A stretch of 64,000 nt of DNA from Pseudomonadota bacterium (GTDB lineage Bacteria > Pseudomonadota > Alphaproteobacteria > Rickettsiales > SXRF01). Shown piece after piece: positions 31,046-38,667 of this stretch. The notes beneath the pieces were generated by a model. The model did no database searches. It was not told the DNA's origin and was given only the letters and a program-made list of their open reading frames with translations. The stretch covers positions 191,116 to 255,115 of the forward strand of contig CAUJHR010000011.1 in NCBI GenBank assembly GCA_963205195.1. The letters are read 5' to 3'. The position numbers were made by a program, and so were the translations under genes. Positions within the stretch are counted from its first letter, which is position 1. The number at the start of each line of letters is the position of its first letter.

Positions 31046-31827
31046 AACCCCATCTTAAAAAATACGCCACAATTAATGCTGGTATAAGAAGGATCATATC
31101 TTGCGGTACTGACTACATCAGTTGTGAGGCAATTAGGAAGTAGAGAATTCCTATAGCTCATTATATTTCCATAGCCGGGTAGCCCATCATCATATTTAGC
31201 GTCGATGGATAATGCTTCCGCTGGTGTAACTACAGGACTTGTAATGGTGCCGCTGCCCCATAATTCAAGCACATGCTTATAATTGGAAGCAAAAAAGTTG
31301 CTTCCGCCAGAATAATTATCAAGGTTGTATATCCGCATTGCTCCATTTTGACCGAGTTTATTAACTGGTGCATTTACCCCGGCGCTTGGCCTGAATTTAA
31401 AAGCCGCACTAGTATAAACACCTGTATATTTTCCGGGTATTAGGTCGGAGTAGCCAGAACCTAATTGCTGCCACAGGCGGTAAACCTCTTGCCCGTTATC
31501 AGAGTAATTAATATCGGAAATCTTTCCATTCCCGTTGCCGTTGCAGGTTCCGCTGCCACCACCTGCGGGGCAGGCATTTGAATCTATACCGAAGAAATCC
31601 GTTGCATAAGCACAGTCACCAGGCAGGCAGTTATATTTAACCCGGAAAGTATTGAGCGCAGATTTTATCTGTTCAATCTGAGAAATAGATGCCCTGATTT
31701 CTGATTCCCTTATCAGGGTTTTTCCTGTTAGGACCGCACCAATTAATAGCCCTATAATAACAATGACTATCGTTAATTCTATGAGTGTAAAGCCTTTTTT
31801 ATAAGTTTTGGTAATTATATATGGCAT
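31042..31827 (-). CDS. Orphan type IV pilin/pseudopilin-like protein
   Basis: 261 residues from the ATG at 31827. The prepilin signal is clear: [20 protein letters not shown] with Gly before Phe(+1) and Glu at +5. The rest is a periplasmic domain beginning [14 protein letters not shown] and rich in Gly/Ser/Asn, with Cys residues near each end (NCLPGDC; NCLTTD; INCGVFF) that could form disulfides. No type II secretion or type IV pilus assembly genes are nearby, and Flp machines use a different pilin. It is convergent with thrS. Confidence 0.88.
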   Translation of the reverse strand: MPYIITKTYKKGFTLIELTIVIVIIGLLIGAVLTGKTLIRESEIRASISQIEQIKSALNTFRVKYNCLPGDCAYATDFFGIDSNACPAGGGSGTCNGNGNGKISDINYSDNGQEVYRLWQQLGSGYSDLIPGKYTGVYTSAAFKFRPSAGVNAPVNKLGQNGAMRIYNLDNYSGGSNFFASNYKHVLELWGSGTITSPVVTPAEALSIDAKYDDGLPGYGNIMSYRNSLLPNCLTTDVVSTARYDPSYTSINCGVFFKMGF

Positions 31828-32030
31828 TAATATCCTGTTAATCCTTTGTTGAATTGTTGAGCAATACAAATCTTTAATAGCAAAATCCGTACCTTCTTAA
31901 GCCATTAAGGAGCATAAATTGCCATTTAAGCCTTGATTTTCTAGGGATTTGCGCTTATCTAAATGGTTCGCAATGTATTTTAACGTCTTTGCGATATAGT
32001 TGTTATTATTAATTTTTACAGGAGGACTGT

Positions 32031-32060
32031 TTGAATAAACTGTTAGTAGACTTAGCATGA
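32031..32060 (+). CDS. Putative 9-codon leader ORF overlapping infC
   Basis: GGAGGA (32021-32026) stands 4 nt before TTG AAT AAA CTG TTA GTA GAC TTA GCA TGA. The TGA shares ATGA with the infC start codon. infC itself has no ribosome site of its own and an in-frame stop just upstream (TAA at 32036), so translation of infC may depend on this leader by termination-reinitiation. Proposed from sequence only. Confidence 0.45.
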   Translation: MNKLLVDLA

Positions 32061-32569
32061 GTCGCCCCGATGAACCACGCGTAAACCGCGAAATTACATC
32101 TCAATCTATCCGCCTAGTTGACCAGAATGGTAATATGGTAGGAGTTGTATCAGTATCCGAAGGAATATCACTTGCAGAAAAAGCTGGGCTGGACCTGGTA
32201 GAGATCTCTCCCACCGCCTCCCCTCCTGTCTGCAAAATCCTTGATTACGGTAAGTACCGTTACGAAATTCAGAAAAAAGCACACGAAGCCCGCAAAAAGC
32301 AGAAAGTCGTCGTGGTGAAGGAAATAAAACTCCGCCCCATGATAGATAAACACGATCTGGAAATTAAGATGCGTAACACATTATCTTTCCTTGAAGAAGG
32401 CGATAAAGTGCGTATCACGCTGCGTTTCCGCGGACGAGAAATGGACCATTCTGAAATTGGGATGAAAGTTATAAACCAAGTGCAGGCAGCACTTGCTGAA
32501 CATGCTAAGATAGAACAGTCCCCTCGCATTGAAGGAAAACAAATCTCAATGCTTGTAGGGCCTAAATAA
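32057..32569 (+). CDS. infC: Translation initiation factor IF-3
   Basis: 170 residues, the usual length. The N-domain starts RVNREITSQSIRLVDQNGNMVGV, followed by the linker with KAHEARKKQK and the C-domain with VKEIKLRPMIDKHDLEIK and VRITLRFRGREMDHSEIG. It binds the 30S subunit and checks start codons. In many bacteria infC starts with AUU or AUA and autoregulates. Here the start is ATG, but the only strong ribosome site belongs to a 9-codon TTG ORF that overlaps it. No rpmI/rplT follows within the window. Confidence 0.96.
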   Translation: MSRPDEPRVNREITSQSIRLVDQNGNMVGVVSVSEGISLAEKAGLDLVEISPTASPPVCKILDYGKYRYEIQKKAHEARKKQKVVVVKEIKLRPMIDKHDLEIKMRNTLSFLEEGDKVRITLRFRGREMDHSEIGMKVINQVQAALAEHAKIEQSPRIEGKQISMLVGPK

Positions 32570-32583
32570 AACGGATTACAAAG

Positions 32584-32634
32584 AACGGATGGCGGATGAC
32601 AATTTAGCCATCTGCCATCTGTTATCTGTCATAT
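32584..32634. repeat. Heptamer-periodic stem-loop downstream of infC
   Basis: Right part: GCCATCT GCCATCT GTTATCT GTCATAT, four 7-mers in phase. Left arm AACGGATGGCGGATGAC is the complement of GTCATCC GCCATCC GTT. The arms form a 17-bp stem with two G-U pairs, one mismatch and a 6-nt loop. The same design occurs at 63275-63320. It lies between infC and the convergent gene at 32640. Confidence 0.7.
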
Positions 32635-32639
32635 GATTG

Positions 32640-34169
32640 CTAAGAAGCTTTCTTCTTGTTGCCTGAGAAATCACCAAGGTCTTGTATGATACGCAGCTTT
32701 ATTGCGTTTCGGTCAGTTGAAGGTATGCCATAACGTATTGCAAGCAGGGAGTAATCTTCATCTGCAAGGTTGATAGGTATATGCACAGCTTCCTGATGCG
32801 CTACCGGAAGCTCGATAATGCGGCGTACAACGTCTGATAAGCGCATTTCATTACGTATGGCTTCATCAATTAACTGGTTTGCAACGCGCAGGTCACATTC
32901 TACGGATTCATTATCCATACCATTTGCTATTTTATTCACGGCTTTTATCTCCTGTTTATTATTATAGTCTTTGTTGTAATTCGCAAAAGTTTTTGCTGAC
33001 TGGTCAGTATTTGCAGCACCATTAGTTCCCGCTGGCTTTATTTCATTTCCCATTGTGGTAGCCGTACTCATAATTTTTTTCTCCTCATTGTTTTTAGTTT
33101 GTTCAGGTGCGGTTGTTAAAGGTTTGGTAATTTCTGGTTCTGAAGTTTCTGTTTCTTGCTTAGGAGCTTCTGCTTTTACAGTTTCTGTTTTTATTGCTTC
33201 AGATTCAGGTTTAATAGCCTCGCTTTTTATGGCTTCTGGCTGAGATTTTTCCACTTCTGGTGCTAATGGTGTTGCTATCATCTGCGGCAGCGGAACTGAC
33301 TCAAGTTTTACAGGCTCTGCACCAGAGGATGCAAGCTTCGGTGGTTCCGGCTTATCTGATTTAAGTGTAATATCCGACCCATTATCGAGTTTTGGAGTAT
33401 TTTTTTCTGGTTTTATAGCTTCCGAAGGCTTTTCAATTGCAGATGGGCTGCGCTTGCTTTCATCTTGTGCAGGTTTTGCAATAACTGGTAATTCTTCATT
33501 TTTGCTTATCAGCTTTACATCAGATTTCTGTGCCTTGTCTTCAGTGTGGGTTACGTCGGTAATATCGCTGGTACGGCGGTAAATAGTAGCATAAATATCT
33601 ATATGGCCGTCCTTATATGATTCTATTTCAATAGCATGCTCATTGCTGTTGCTTCCTAGAAGCGTATAGCTGAATTCAGCACCAGAGTGCGAGCCGTTAT
33701 TGCCGTTCCGGAAATCAGCTTTATGCAAGAAGCCGCGCATTCCCTGAATTTCACGCTTATAATTATTTACCAGCCAGCCTTTAAGTTCAGGTATATTGTC
33801 TTTGCATTTAAATACAGCAATTTCGTTGTCGCCGGTGATTTCTTTTATCGCATTTTCATCAAACAGCTTTGCGCGTTCGCTTTCAGAAATGCGGCGGGAA
33901 ATTGCAAGATATTGCTCGCCCTGCGCTTCAGCTACTATCATTGAAATTATGTTGTCTTTTTCATTGCTAACAACAAAGGAAGTAAGCACGTCCTGCCCGA
34001 ACTGATAGCTATTTATAGAGCTTACTGTTAGTTTTTTGCCGCTTAGGGCTGCCTGCGGAACGTAACCAAAGGTTACAACGCTTCCTATCTGCATATCTGT
34101 CAGCTTAAGTTTAGCTGCCTGGGTGGTTTTCTTTACCGGTTTCCAGAAATCTGTAATTGCTTCCAACAT
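32640..34169 (-). CDS. Unknown 509-residue two-domain protein with internal start signal
   Basis: Not recognised. The start at 34169 (MLEAITDFWKPVKK) avoids overlap with smpB; longer starts exist. The N-terminal domain (about 1-210) is beta-rich with LTDMQIGSVVTFGYVPQAAL and looks intracellular. A long Pro/Lys/Glu-rich linker (about 225-360) has repeats such as EAIKSEAIKPESEAIK. The C-terminal domain (about 365-509) is helical (LRVANQLIDEAIRNEMRLSD, VVRRIIELPV). Inside the frame, ATG 33071 is preceded by GAGGAG at 9 nt and could make a separate 143-residue product. No signal peptide. It lies downstream of smpB. Confidence 0.75.
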   Translation of the reverse strand: MLEAITDFWKPVKKTTQAAKLKLTDMQIGSVVTFGYVPQAALSGKKLTVSSINSYQFGQDVLTSFVVSNEKDNIISMIVAEAQGEQYLAISRRISESERAKLFDENAIKEITGDNEIAVFKCKDNIPELKGWLVNNYKREIQGMRGFLHKADFRNGNNGSHSGAEFSYTLLGSNSNEHAIEIESYKDGHIDIYATIYRRTSDITDVTHTEDKAQKSDVKLISKNEELPVIAKPAQDESKRSPSAIEKPSEAIKPEKNTPKLDNGSDITLKSDKPEPPKLASSGAEPVKLESVPLPQMIATPLAPEVEKSQPEAIKSEAIKPESEAIKTETVKAEAPKQETETSEPEITKPLTTAPEQTKNNEEKKIMSTATTMGNEIKPAGTNGAANTDQSAKTFANYNKDYNNKQEIKAVNKIANGMDNESVECDLRVANQLIDEAIRNEMRLSDVVRRIIELPVAHQEAVHIPINLADEDYSLLAIRYGIPSTDRNAIKLRIIQDLGDFSGNKKKAS

Positions 34170-34182
34170 AATTTTTACCCAT

Positions 34183-34689
34183 TTACCCATTTTTGTTTCG
34201 CATGATTCTGGCTTTGTCGCGCTGCCAGTCACGTTGTTTTATAGTATCACGTTTTTCATACTGTTTTTTACCCATTGCCAGTGCCAGTTTTACTTTTGCC
34301 AAACCACGGCTATTGAAGTAGAGCGACAGCGGCACCAGTGTCACCCCTTTAACTTTTAGTCTTCCAAGCAATTTGCGTATCTGCTTTTTATGCAGCAGCA
34401 ACTTGCGTGGGCGGTGAGTTTCGTGGTTGAAACGGTTCCCACCTGAATATTCGGCTATATAGGCATTAAACAGCCATATTTCGCCTTCTTTTTCTCCCGC
34501 ATATGCATCGGTTATCTGGACTTTATTCGCACGTAGCGACTTAACCTCAGTTCCCGTTAGCACTATGCCCGCTTCGAACTCTTCCTCTACGGAATATTCA
34601 AAACGCGCTTTGCGGTTTTGTGCAATACTGCCGCTACCAGTTTTTTTAGTACTTGTAGTTTTACCAGCAGCATTATTTTTTACAGACAT
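34183..34689 (-). CDS. smpB: SsrA-binding protein SmpB
   Basis: 168 residues. The core starts [20 protein letters not shown] and continues with [37 protein letters not shown] and the tail [20 protein letters not shown] (tail helix that probes the mRNA channel). It delivers tmRNA to stalled ribosomes. An N-terminal Lys/Ser/Thr-rich extension of about 25 residues is unusual but harmless. It follows dapA by 43 bp, the common alphaproteobacterial dapA-smpB pair. Confidence 0.96.
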   Translation of the reverse strand: MSVKNNAAGKTTSTKKTGSGSIAQNRKARFEYSVEEEFEAGIVLTGTEVKSLRANKVQITDAYAGEKEGEIWLFNAYIAEYSGGNRFNHETHRPRKLLLHKKQIRKLLGRLKVKGVTLVPLSLYFNSRGLAKVKLALAMGKKQYEKRDTIKQRDWQRDKARIMRNKNG

Positions 34690-34732
34690 GGAATCATTCC
34701 AATCAGATTGCTAATAAAGATGAAAAAATGTT

Positions 34733-35608
34733 TTATAGCAAGCCTAAATTGCTTAATATATTTTTAATTTCTTTTTTCGCGCTGTCAGATACATCAACTA
34801 AGGGTAAGCGCAGATTCGGCAAACATTTTCCCATTAATGATGCCGCATATTTAACCGGACCAGGGCTGGTTTCGCAAAATAAAATAGAGTTTAACGGAAC
34901 TAACCTATCTTGCAAAGTCAGCGCACTGACATAATCTTTTTTTAAACAGGCTTCCTGAATTTTCGCACAGGCTTTTGGCATTATATTGGATGCGACAGAA
35001 ATACAGCCCTGCCCGCCGGAAGCATTAAAGGCAACAGCAGTCATATCCTCGCCGGAAAGAAGCTGAAACTCACCTTTTAATTTGTTGCGAAGTATATACG
35101 GGCGCGCAAGGTCACCGGTTGCGTCTTTAAGGCCGACTATATTGGGCAGCTCGGCAAGCCGCGCTATGGTTTCGTCTTTAATGTCCACAATACTGCGTCC
35201 GGGAACATTATATAAAATAATAGGTATATCCACAGCATCGTTTATGGCTTTAAAATGCTGGTATAGCCCCTCCTGAGTAGGTTTGTTGTAATATGGGGCG
35301 ACTATAAGGGCACAATCTGCCCCGGCTTCCTTGGCATAGCGCGTGGTCATTATCGCTTCTTCGGTGGAATTTGAGCCGGTTCCTGCCATTACCGGAACCC
35401 GCCCCTTAGCAACCTCGACGCAGAGTTTTATAACCCTGTTATGTTCCTCATGGCTCAGTGTCGGCGATTCCCCGGTGGTTCCGCACGGCACCAGTCCATG
35501 CACACCCTGCCCTATCTGCCACTCGACAAATTCCTGAAAAGCTTTCTCATCAACGGCGCCTGATGAAGTAAATGGAGTAATTAATGCAGTATATATACCT
35601 TTATACAT
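34733..35608 (-). CDS. dapA: 4-hydroxy-tetrahydrodipicolinate synthase
   Basis: 291 residues, usual length. GTTGESPTLSHEEH (substrate Thr pair), the catalytic Tyr in ILYNVPGRS (about 133) and the Schiff-base Lys in IVGLKDATGDLARP (about 161). It condenses pyruvate and aspartate semialdehyde toward diaminopimelate and lysine. No ribosome site is visible: the leader is a heptamer repeat (ACTGTCAACT) that ends a few bases before the ATG. Confidence 0.96.
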   Translation of the reverse strand: MYKGIYTALITPFTSSGAVDEKAFQEFVEWQIGQGVHGLVPCGTTGESPTLSHEEHNRVIKLCVEVAKGRVPVMAGTGSNSTEEAIMTTRYAKEAGADCALIVAPYYNKPTQEGLYQHFKAINDAVDIPIILYNVPGRSIVDIKDETIARLAELPNIVGLKDATGDLARPYILRNKLKGEFQLLSGEDMTAVAFNASGGQGCISVASNIMPKACAKIQEACLKKDYVSALTLQDRLVPLNSILFCETSPGPVKYAASLMGKCLPNLRLPLVDVSDSAKKEIKNILSNLGLL

Positions 35609-35615
35609 AATTTTT

Positions 35616-35636
35616 AGTTGACAGTTAATGGTTGAC
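35616..35636. repeat. Heptamer repeat in the dapA leader
   Basis: AGTTGAC AGTTAAT GGTTGAC, three 7-mers ending 8 bp from the dapA ATG. GACAGTTAATGGTTGAC matches GACAGTTAATAGTTGCC at 53024-53040 in 15 of 17 positions; that copy lies in the ccmC leader. Confidence 0.6.
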
Positions 35637-35671
35637 GTTTAAGAAGGTGACTCTAAATAATTTGGATTATT

Positions 35672-35741
35672 AGATTACCAGATGATTGGATGACTAGAGT
35701 ATTAGTACCTTCTGATTGTTTTGTCATCAAATAATCTGGTA
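35672..35741. repeat. Octamer-periodic imperfect inverted repeat before tRNA-Pro
   Basis: Left arm ACCAGATGATTGGATGAC and right arm GTCATCAAATAATCTGGT are complementary at 16 of 18 positions. The left part runs in 8-bp steps (GGATTATT, AGATTACC, AGATGATT, GGATGACT). The right arm overlaps the likely tRNA promoter. Confidence 0.55.
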
Positions 35742-35745
35742 TTAT
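35716..35745 (+). promoter_or_regulatory. Candidate promoter of tRNA-Pro
   Basis: TTGTTT, 18-bp spacer, TATTAT, ending 11 bp before the tRNA 5' end. It is embedded in the right arm of the inverted repeat. Confidence 0.4.
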
Positions 35746-35756
35746 TCTCAGTATGT

Positions 35757-35833
<77 letters not shown>

Positions 35834-35870
35834 TCACTAAAAAAGGGGCTTCAAGCCCCTTTTTTAGTGA
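35834..35870. terminator. Bidirectional terminator after tRNA-Pro
   Basis: TCACTAAAAAAGGGGCTT and AAGCCCCTTTTTTAGTGA form a perfect 18-bp inverted repeat around a single C. A T6 run stands in both orientations. Confidence 0.92.
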
Positions 35871-35999
35871 TGAATGTAGAATGATAGGAGGAGAACCGTG
35901 GTTCGATAAAAATTCAGTAGAATTTTTGGAAATCGAGCGTAGCGAGAGACCCGCAGGGCAAATGGCCAGCAGGCCGTTTGTCAATCCTATCTCCCCGAC
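35871..35999. repeat. Hairpin-rich segment ending in a copy of the tRNA-Pro 3' end
   Basis: AATCCTATCTCCCCGAC occurs in the tRNA (35815-35831) and again at 35983-35999, 168 bp apart. Between them lie short hairpins: GAACC/GGTTC, AAAAATTC-AGTA-GAATTTTT and AAATGGCC-AGCA-GGCCGTTT. This is the footprint expected of an attachment site duplicated by a tRNA-targeting element, but no integrase is present. Confidence 0.6.
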
Positions 36000-36023
36000 T
36001 ATTAATTTAAAATGGGACTATAT

Positions 36024-36401
36024 ATGGATTATATACAACTGATTTCGGCAGCAGGAATTGGCGGCATTATTGGCAGCTTGCTTACAACGCTCGTTCAAGC
36101 ATGGCTTTCAAATAAGCAGCACTTAGCGGATAGGAATTTTCAGGAAAAGAAAGAAGCTTACATCGGATATTTAGATGCACTTTATAAGAGTGAGATTCAA
36201 AAAACATATGAGGCAGCTACAAACGTTGGTTATTGGCAAAACCGATGCGAACTAGTGGGATGGACTACCGTTATTAAATTTGTCCATGCGATGGAAGAAA
36301 CCAATCCGACTAATGGTCAAGCACATCCGAAACGCCCTCAGGTTCTACATGAATTAAAACAAGCCATGCGCAAAGACCTAGGTGTTGATATAGATAATTG
36401 A
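36024..36401 (+). CDS. Unknown membrane-anchored 125-residue protein beside the tRNA
   Basis: Not recognised. One N-terminal membrane helix (about 4-26, IQLISAAGIGGIIGSLLTTLV) is followed by a cytoplasmic helical domain (QEKKEAYIGYLDALYKSE; VIKFVHAMEE; LHELKQAMRKDLGVDI). The start at 36024 has GGGA at 6 nt; 36012 is the alternative. Its position next to the duplicated tRNA end suggests accessory cargo. No promoter is evident. Confidence 0.6.
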   Translation: MDYIQLISAAGIGGIIGSLLTTLVQAWLSNKQHLADRNFQEKKEAYIGYLDALYKSEIQKTYEAATNVGYWQNRCELVGWTTVIKFVHAMEETNPTNGQAHPKRPQVLHELKQAMRKDLGVDIDN

Positions 36402-36436
36402 AATATCTGTATTGAGCCTTTATGTAAAAGCTGCTA

Positions 36437-36458
36437 GCCTCCTTAAAAAACAGGAGGC
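36437..36458 (+). other. Hairpin in the leader of the flavin reductase gene
   Basis: GCCTCCT pairs with AGGAGGC around an 8-nt loop. The right arm AGGAGG is itself ribosome-site-like, 18 nt before the real gene start, whose own site is GAGGAG. It could be a regulatory leader or chance. Confidence 0.3.
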
Positions 36459-36475
36459 CAAAAGAGGAGAGCATT

Positions 36476-37048
36476 ATGGCAAAATTCAAAGTGGCGGTTA
36501 TTGTAGGAAGTCTTCGCAAAGATTCTATTAATCTTAAGCTTGGTAAAGCATTGGCAAAGCTTGGACAGGATAAATTCGAGGCAAAATTCCTGTCAATTGA
36601 CCTTCCTCTTTTTAACCAGGATCTGGAAGCTAATTTTCCTGAAGCAGTTACGCGCCTAAAAAGTGATATTTCAACTGCGGATGCGGTTTTATTCGTAACC
36701 CCGGAATATAATCGCAGCATGCCAGGTCCGCTTAAGAATGCTATCGACTGGTGCAGCCGCCCATATGGTAAAAATTCATTTGCCGGAAAGCCAGCAGCTA
36801 TTTGCGGCGCATCAGCGGGTGCTATCGGCACAGCCTGTTCGCAAGCGAGCCTGAAATCTACGCTCAGCTACCTTGATACAGCCCTTATGGGGCAGCCGGA
36901 GCTCTATCTCCATTTCACCGATGGGCTTATTGATGGCGAAGGCAATATTACAAACGACAATACAAAGAAATTCTTGCAGAAATTTGTAGATAGCTTTGCA
37001 GTATGGACCGCACAGCATGCTAACAATGCTGTAACGAAAGCGGCTTAG
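36476..37048 (+). CDS. NADPH-dependent FMN reductase (ChrR/YieF-like)
   Basis: 190 residues of flavodoxin-like fold. The N-terminus VAVIVGSLRKDSINLKL binds the FMN phosphate, the mid motif is VLFVTPEYNRSMPGPLKNAIDW, and AAICGASAGAIGTACSQASL follows. The family reduces quinones, chromate and flavins and is linked to oxidative stress defence. GAGGAG lies 7 nt before the ATG. The lipocalin gene follows after 9 bp, so the two are probably an operon. Confidence 0.92.
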   Translation: MAKFKVAVIVGSLRKDSINLKLGKALAKLGQDKFEAKFLSIDLPLFNQDLEANFPEAVTRLKSDISTADAVLFVTPEYNRSMPGPLKNAIDWCSRPYGKNSFAGKPAAICGASAGAIGTACSQASLKSTLSYLDTALMGQPELYLHFTDGLIDGEGNITNDNTKKFLQKFVDSFAVWTAQHANNAVTKAA

Positions 37049-37057
37049 GCTAGGCCT

Positions 37058-37591
37058 ATGTTTAAAAAACGCTATATGCTAGTTATTGCAGCTCTTTTTG
37101 TTTCAGGCTGTTCTAATGGTATTGTGGGCAATGAACATGTGCCTGAGCCTGCAAAGCAAGTTGATCTGCAGCGCTATCTTGGCCGCTGGTATGAAATTGC
37201 CCGTTATGAGAACAGGTTTGAAACTAATTGTGAAGCCGTGACTGCCGAATATGGCAAGCGCGATGATGGGCTTATAAGTGTTGTAAATACCTGTCATCAT
37301 GATTCGGTCAATGGTGCAGTAGAAGTTGCTGAGGGAAAGGCAAAAATTGTAGAAAACTCAGGTAATGCAAAACTCAAAGTATCATTCTTCGGGCCATTTT
37401 TCTTCGGTGATTACTGGGTTCTGGACCATGGGGATGATTACAGCTGGTCGATAGTGGGTGAGCCATCAGGAACTTATTTATGGATTCTGGCGCGTAACGC
37501 GCATCTTTCTAACCAGCAAAAAGCACAGCTTACAGACAGGGCAAAAGCGCTGGGTTATGATGTTTCGCTGCTTCGTGAAACAAAACATTAA
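37058..37591 (+). CDS. blc: Blc-type outer-membrane lipocalin lipoprotein
   Basis: 177 residues. Lipobox VSGC (Cys about 19) after a signal peptide. The lipocalin signature GRWYEIARYENRFE (about 41-54) and the family's FFGPFFFGDYWVLD and YLWILAR strands are present. It binds lipids such as lysophospholipids at the outer membrane under stress. It is downstream of the flavin reductase; a weak hairpin (GCCGC/GCGGC) follows at 37653. Confidence 0.93.
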   Translation: MFKKRYMLVIAALFVSGCSNGIVGNEHVPEPAKQVDLQRYLGRWYEIARYENRFETNCEAVTAEYGKRDDGLISVVNTCHHDSVNGAVEVAEGKAKIVENSGNAKLKVSFFGPFFFGDYWVLDHGDDYSWSIVGEPSGTYLWILARNAHLSNQQKAQLTDRAKALGYDVSLLRETKH

Positions 37592-37755
37592 GCGGTGTAA
37601 ATCCTTTAAAACTCAATAAATAAGATAATTCTTACGCTTTTTTTACACTTAAGCCGCCTCTCTCTAGCGGCAATTTTACAAGTCATTGTTTAAATTATAA
37701 TTGTTAAATCCGTGGTCGGGATCATGGAAATAAGAAACAATTTAGGAGAGCTTAT

Positions 37756-37998
37756 ATGACGAAATTACAAAACACATTGGTAGCAATTGCATCAATCAGC
37801 TTGCTTGCAGCATGTGGGCAGCAGCCTGGTGAACGTGCATTAAGCGGTGCTGGTATTGGTGCAGGTACAGGCGCTGTTGCTGGTGCTCTGGGCGGTGATC
37901 CGGTAACTGGTGCTGTAATTGGCGGTGCTGTAGGTGCCGCTGCCGGTGGTTTGACAAAACCAAGCGATATTAACCTTGGAAAACCAGCCTGGAAATAA
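37756..37998 (+). CDS. Small glycine-zipper lipoprotein
   Basis: 80 residues. Lipobox LAAC (Cys about 21), then a Gly/Ala-rich zipper (GAGIGAGTGAVAGALGGDPV, then GAVIGGAVGAAAGGL) that probably packs as a helical hairpin in the membrane. TTAGGAGAGC lies before the ATG. The function of such proteins is unclear; relatives are linked to envelope stress. It starts the plus-strand group of small envelope genes. Confidence 0.85.
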   Translation: MTKLQNTLVAIASISLLAACGQQPGERALSGAGIGAGTGAVAGALGGDPVTGAVIGGAVGAAAGGLTKPSDINLGKPAWK

Positions 37999-38021
37999 CT
38001 TTATAAAAATTGGAGGCTATT

Positions 38022-38438
38022 ATGGTTTCGTTTAAAAATAGATTGATAGTTGTATCGCTTGCAGTTTCAACAATTCTTTATTCACCTTTAGCTCGGGCAG
38101 AAAGTTTTCTGCCTGATGTACGTACACAGGGTGACATTTCCTATATCACTGGCGGTGTTGGTGATGAAGAAACTGAAGCAATGAAATCAGAGCGTGGTGA
38201 TTATAACCTGCAGATAATGAATTCTGATACTAAAGGCCATTTTGCGGGAACACGCAATATACTGATCAGCGATAGCAAAGGTAATGAATTACTAGATGCT
38301 GATGGCGGACCGCTATTTTATGCAAACCTGCCAAAAGGACGCTATGTAATTGAGGCTTCAAGTAATAGCCAAACCAAAAAACAGAAAGTGAATGTGTCGG
38401 GTAATAAGCCTGCTGTAGTGCACTTTGTCTGGAAATAG
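38022..38438 (+). CDS. Exported protein with carboxypeptidase-regulatory-like fold
   Basis: 138 residues from ATG 38022 (GGAGG 6 nt upstream; the ORF track begins at a TTG 12 bp earlier). Signal peptide ends at LARA. The conserved pattern is YITGGVGDEETEAM, YNLQIMNSDTKGHFAG, DADGGPLFYANLPKGRYVI and VVHFVWK, which I have seen in a widespread proteobacterial family of unknown function. It is probably a periplasmic beta-sandwich. 23 bp from the preceding gene. Confidence 0.8.
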   Translation: MVSFKNRLIVVSLAVSTILYSPLARAESFLPDVRTQGDISYITGGVGDEETEAMKSERGDYNLQIMNSDTKGHFAGTRNILISDSKGNELLDADGGPLFYANLPKGRYVIEASSNSQTKKQKVNVSGNKPAVVHFVWK

Positions 38439-38460
38439 CTAACCAACAAAAGGAGTTTTT

Positions 38461-38643
38461 ATGTTAAATTATATCATAACGTTTTTCTTCCTTGCAGTGC
38501 TTGCCGCCCTGTTTGGGTTTGGTGGACTTGCTGCCGATTTTGCCGGTATTGCAAGGTTTCTGGCTGGAATTTTTGTCCTATTGTTTATCGCTACCCTTAT
38601 TTATAGCGTAATAACAGGGCGTAGGCCGAACCCACCAGTATAA
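38461..38643 (+). CDS. DUF1328 (UPF0391) small membrane protein
   Basis: 60 residues with two membrane helices: YIITFFFLAVLAALFGFGGL and FAGIARFLAGIFVLLFIATL. This is the YtjA/DUF1328 pattern. AGGAG lies 6 nt before ATG. The family is often induced in envelope or general stress; its function is unknown. Confidence 0.92.
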   Translation: MLNYIITFFFLAVLAALFGFGGLAADFAGIARFLAGIFVLLFIATLIYSVITGRRPNPPV

Positions 38644-38667
38644 TCAATATTAATTGAAAGAATTTTT

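Noticed and set aside
36310-36831. 173-residue minus-strand ORF over the flavin reductase
   Set aside because: Antisense shadow; the plus-strand gene is conserved and complete.
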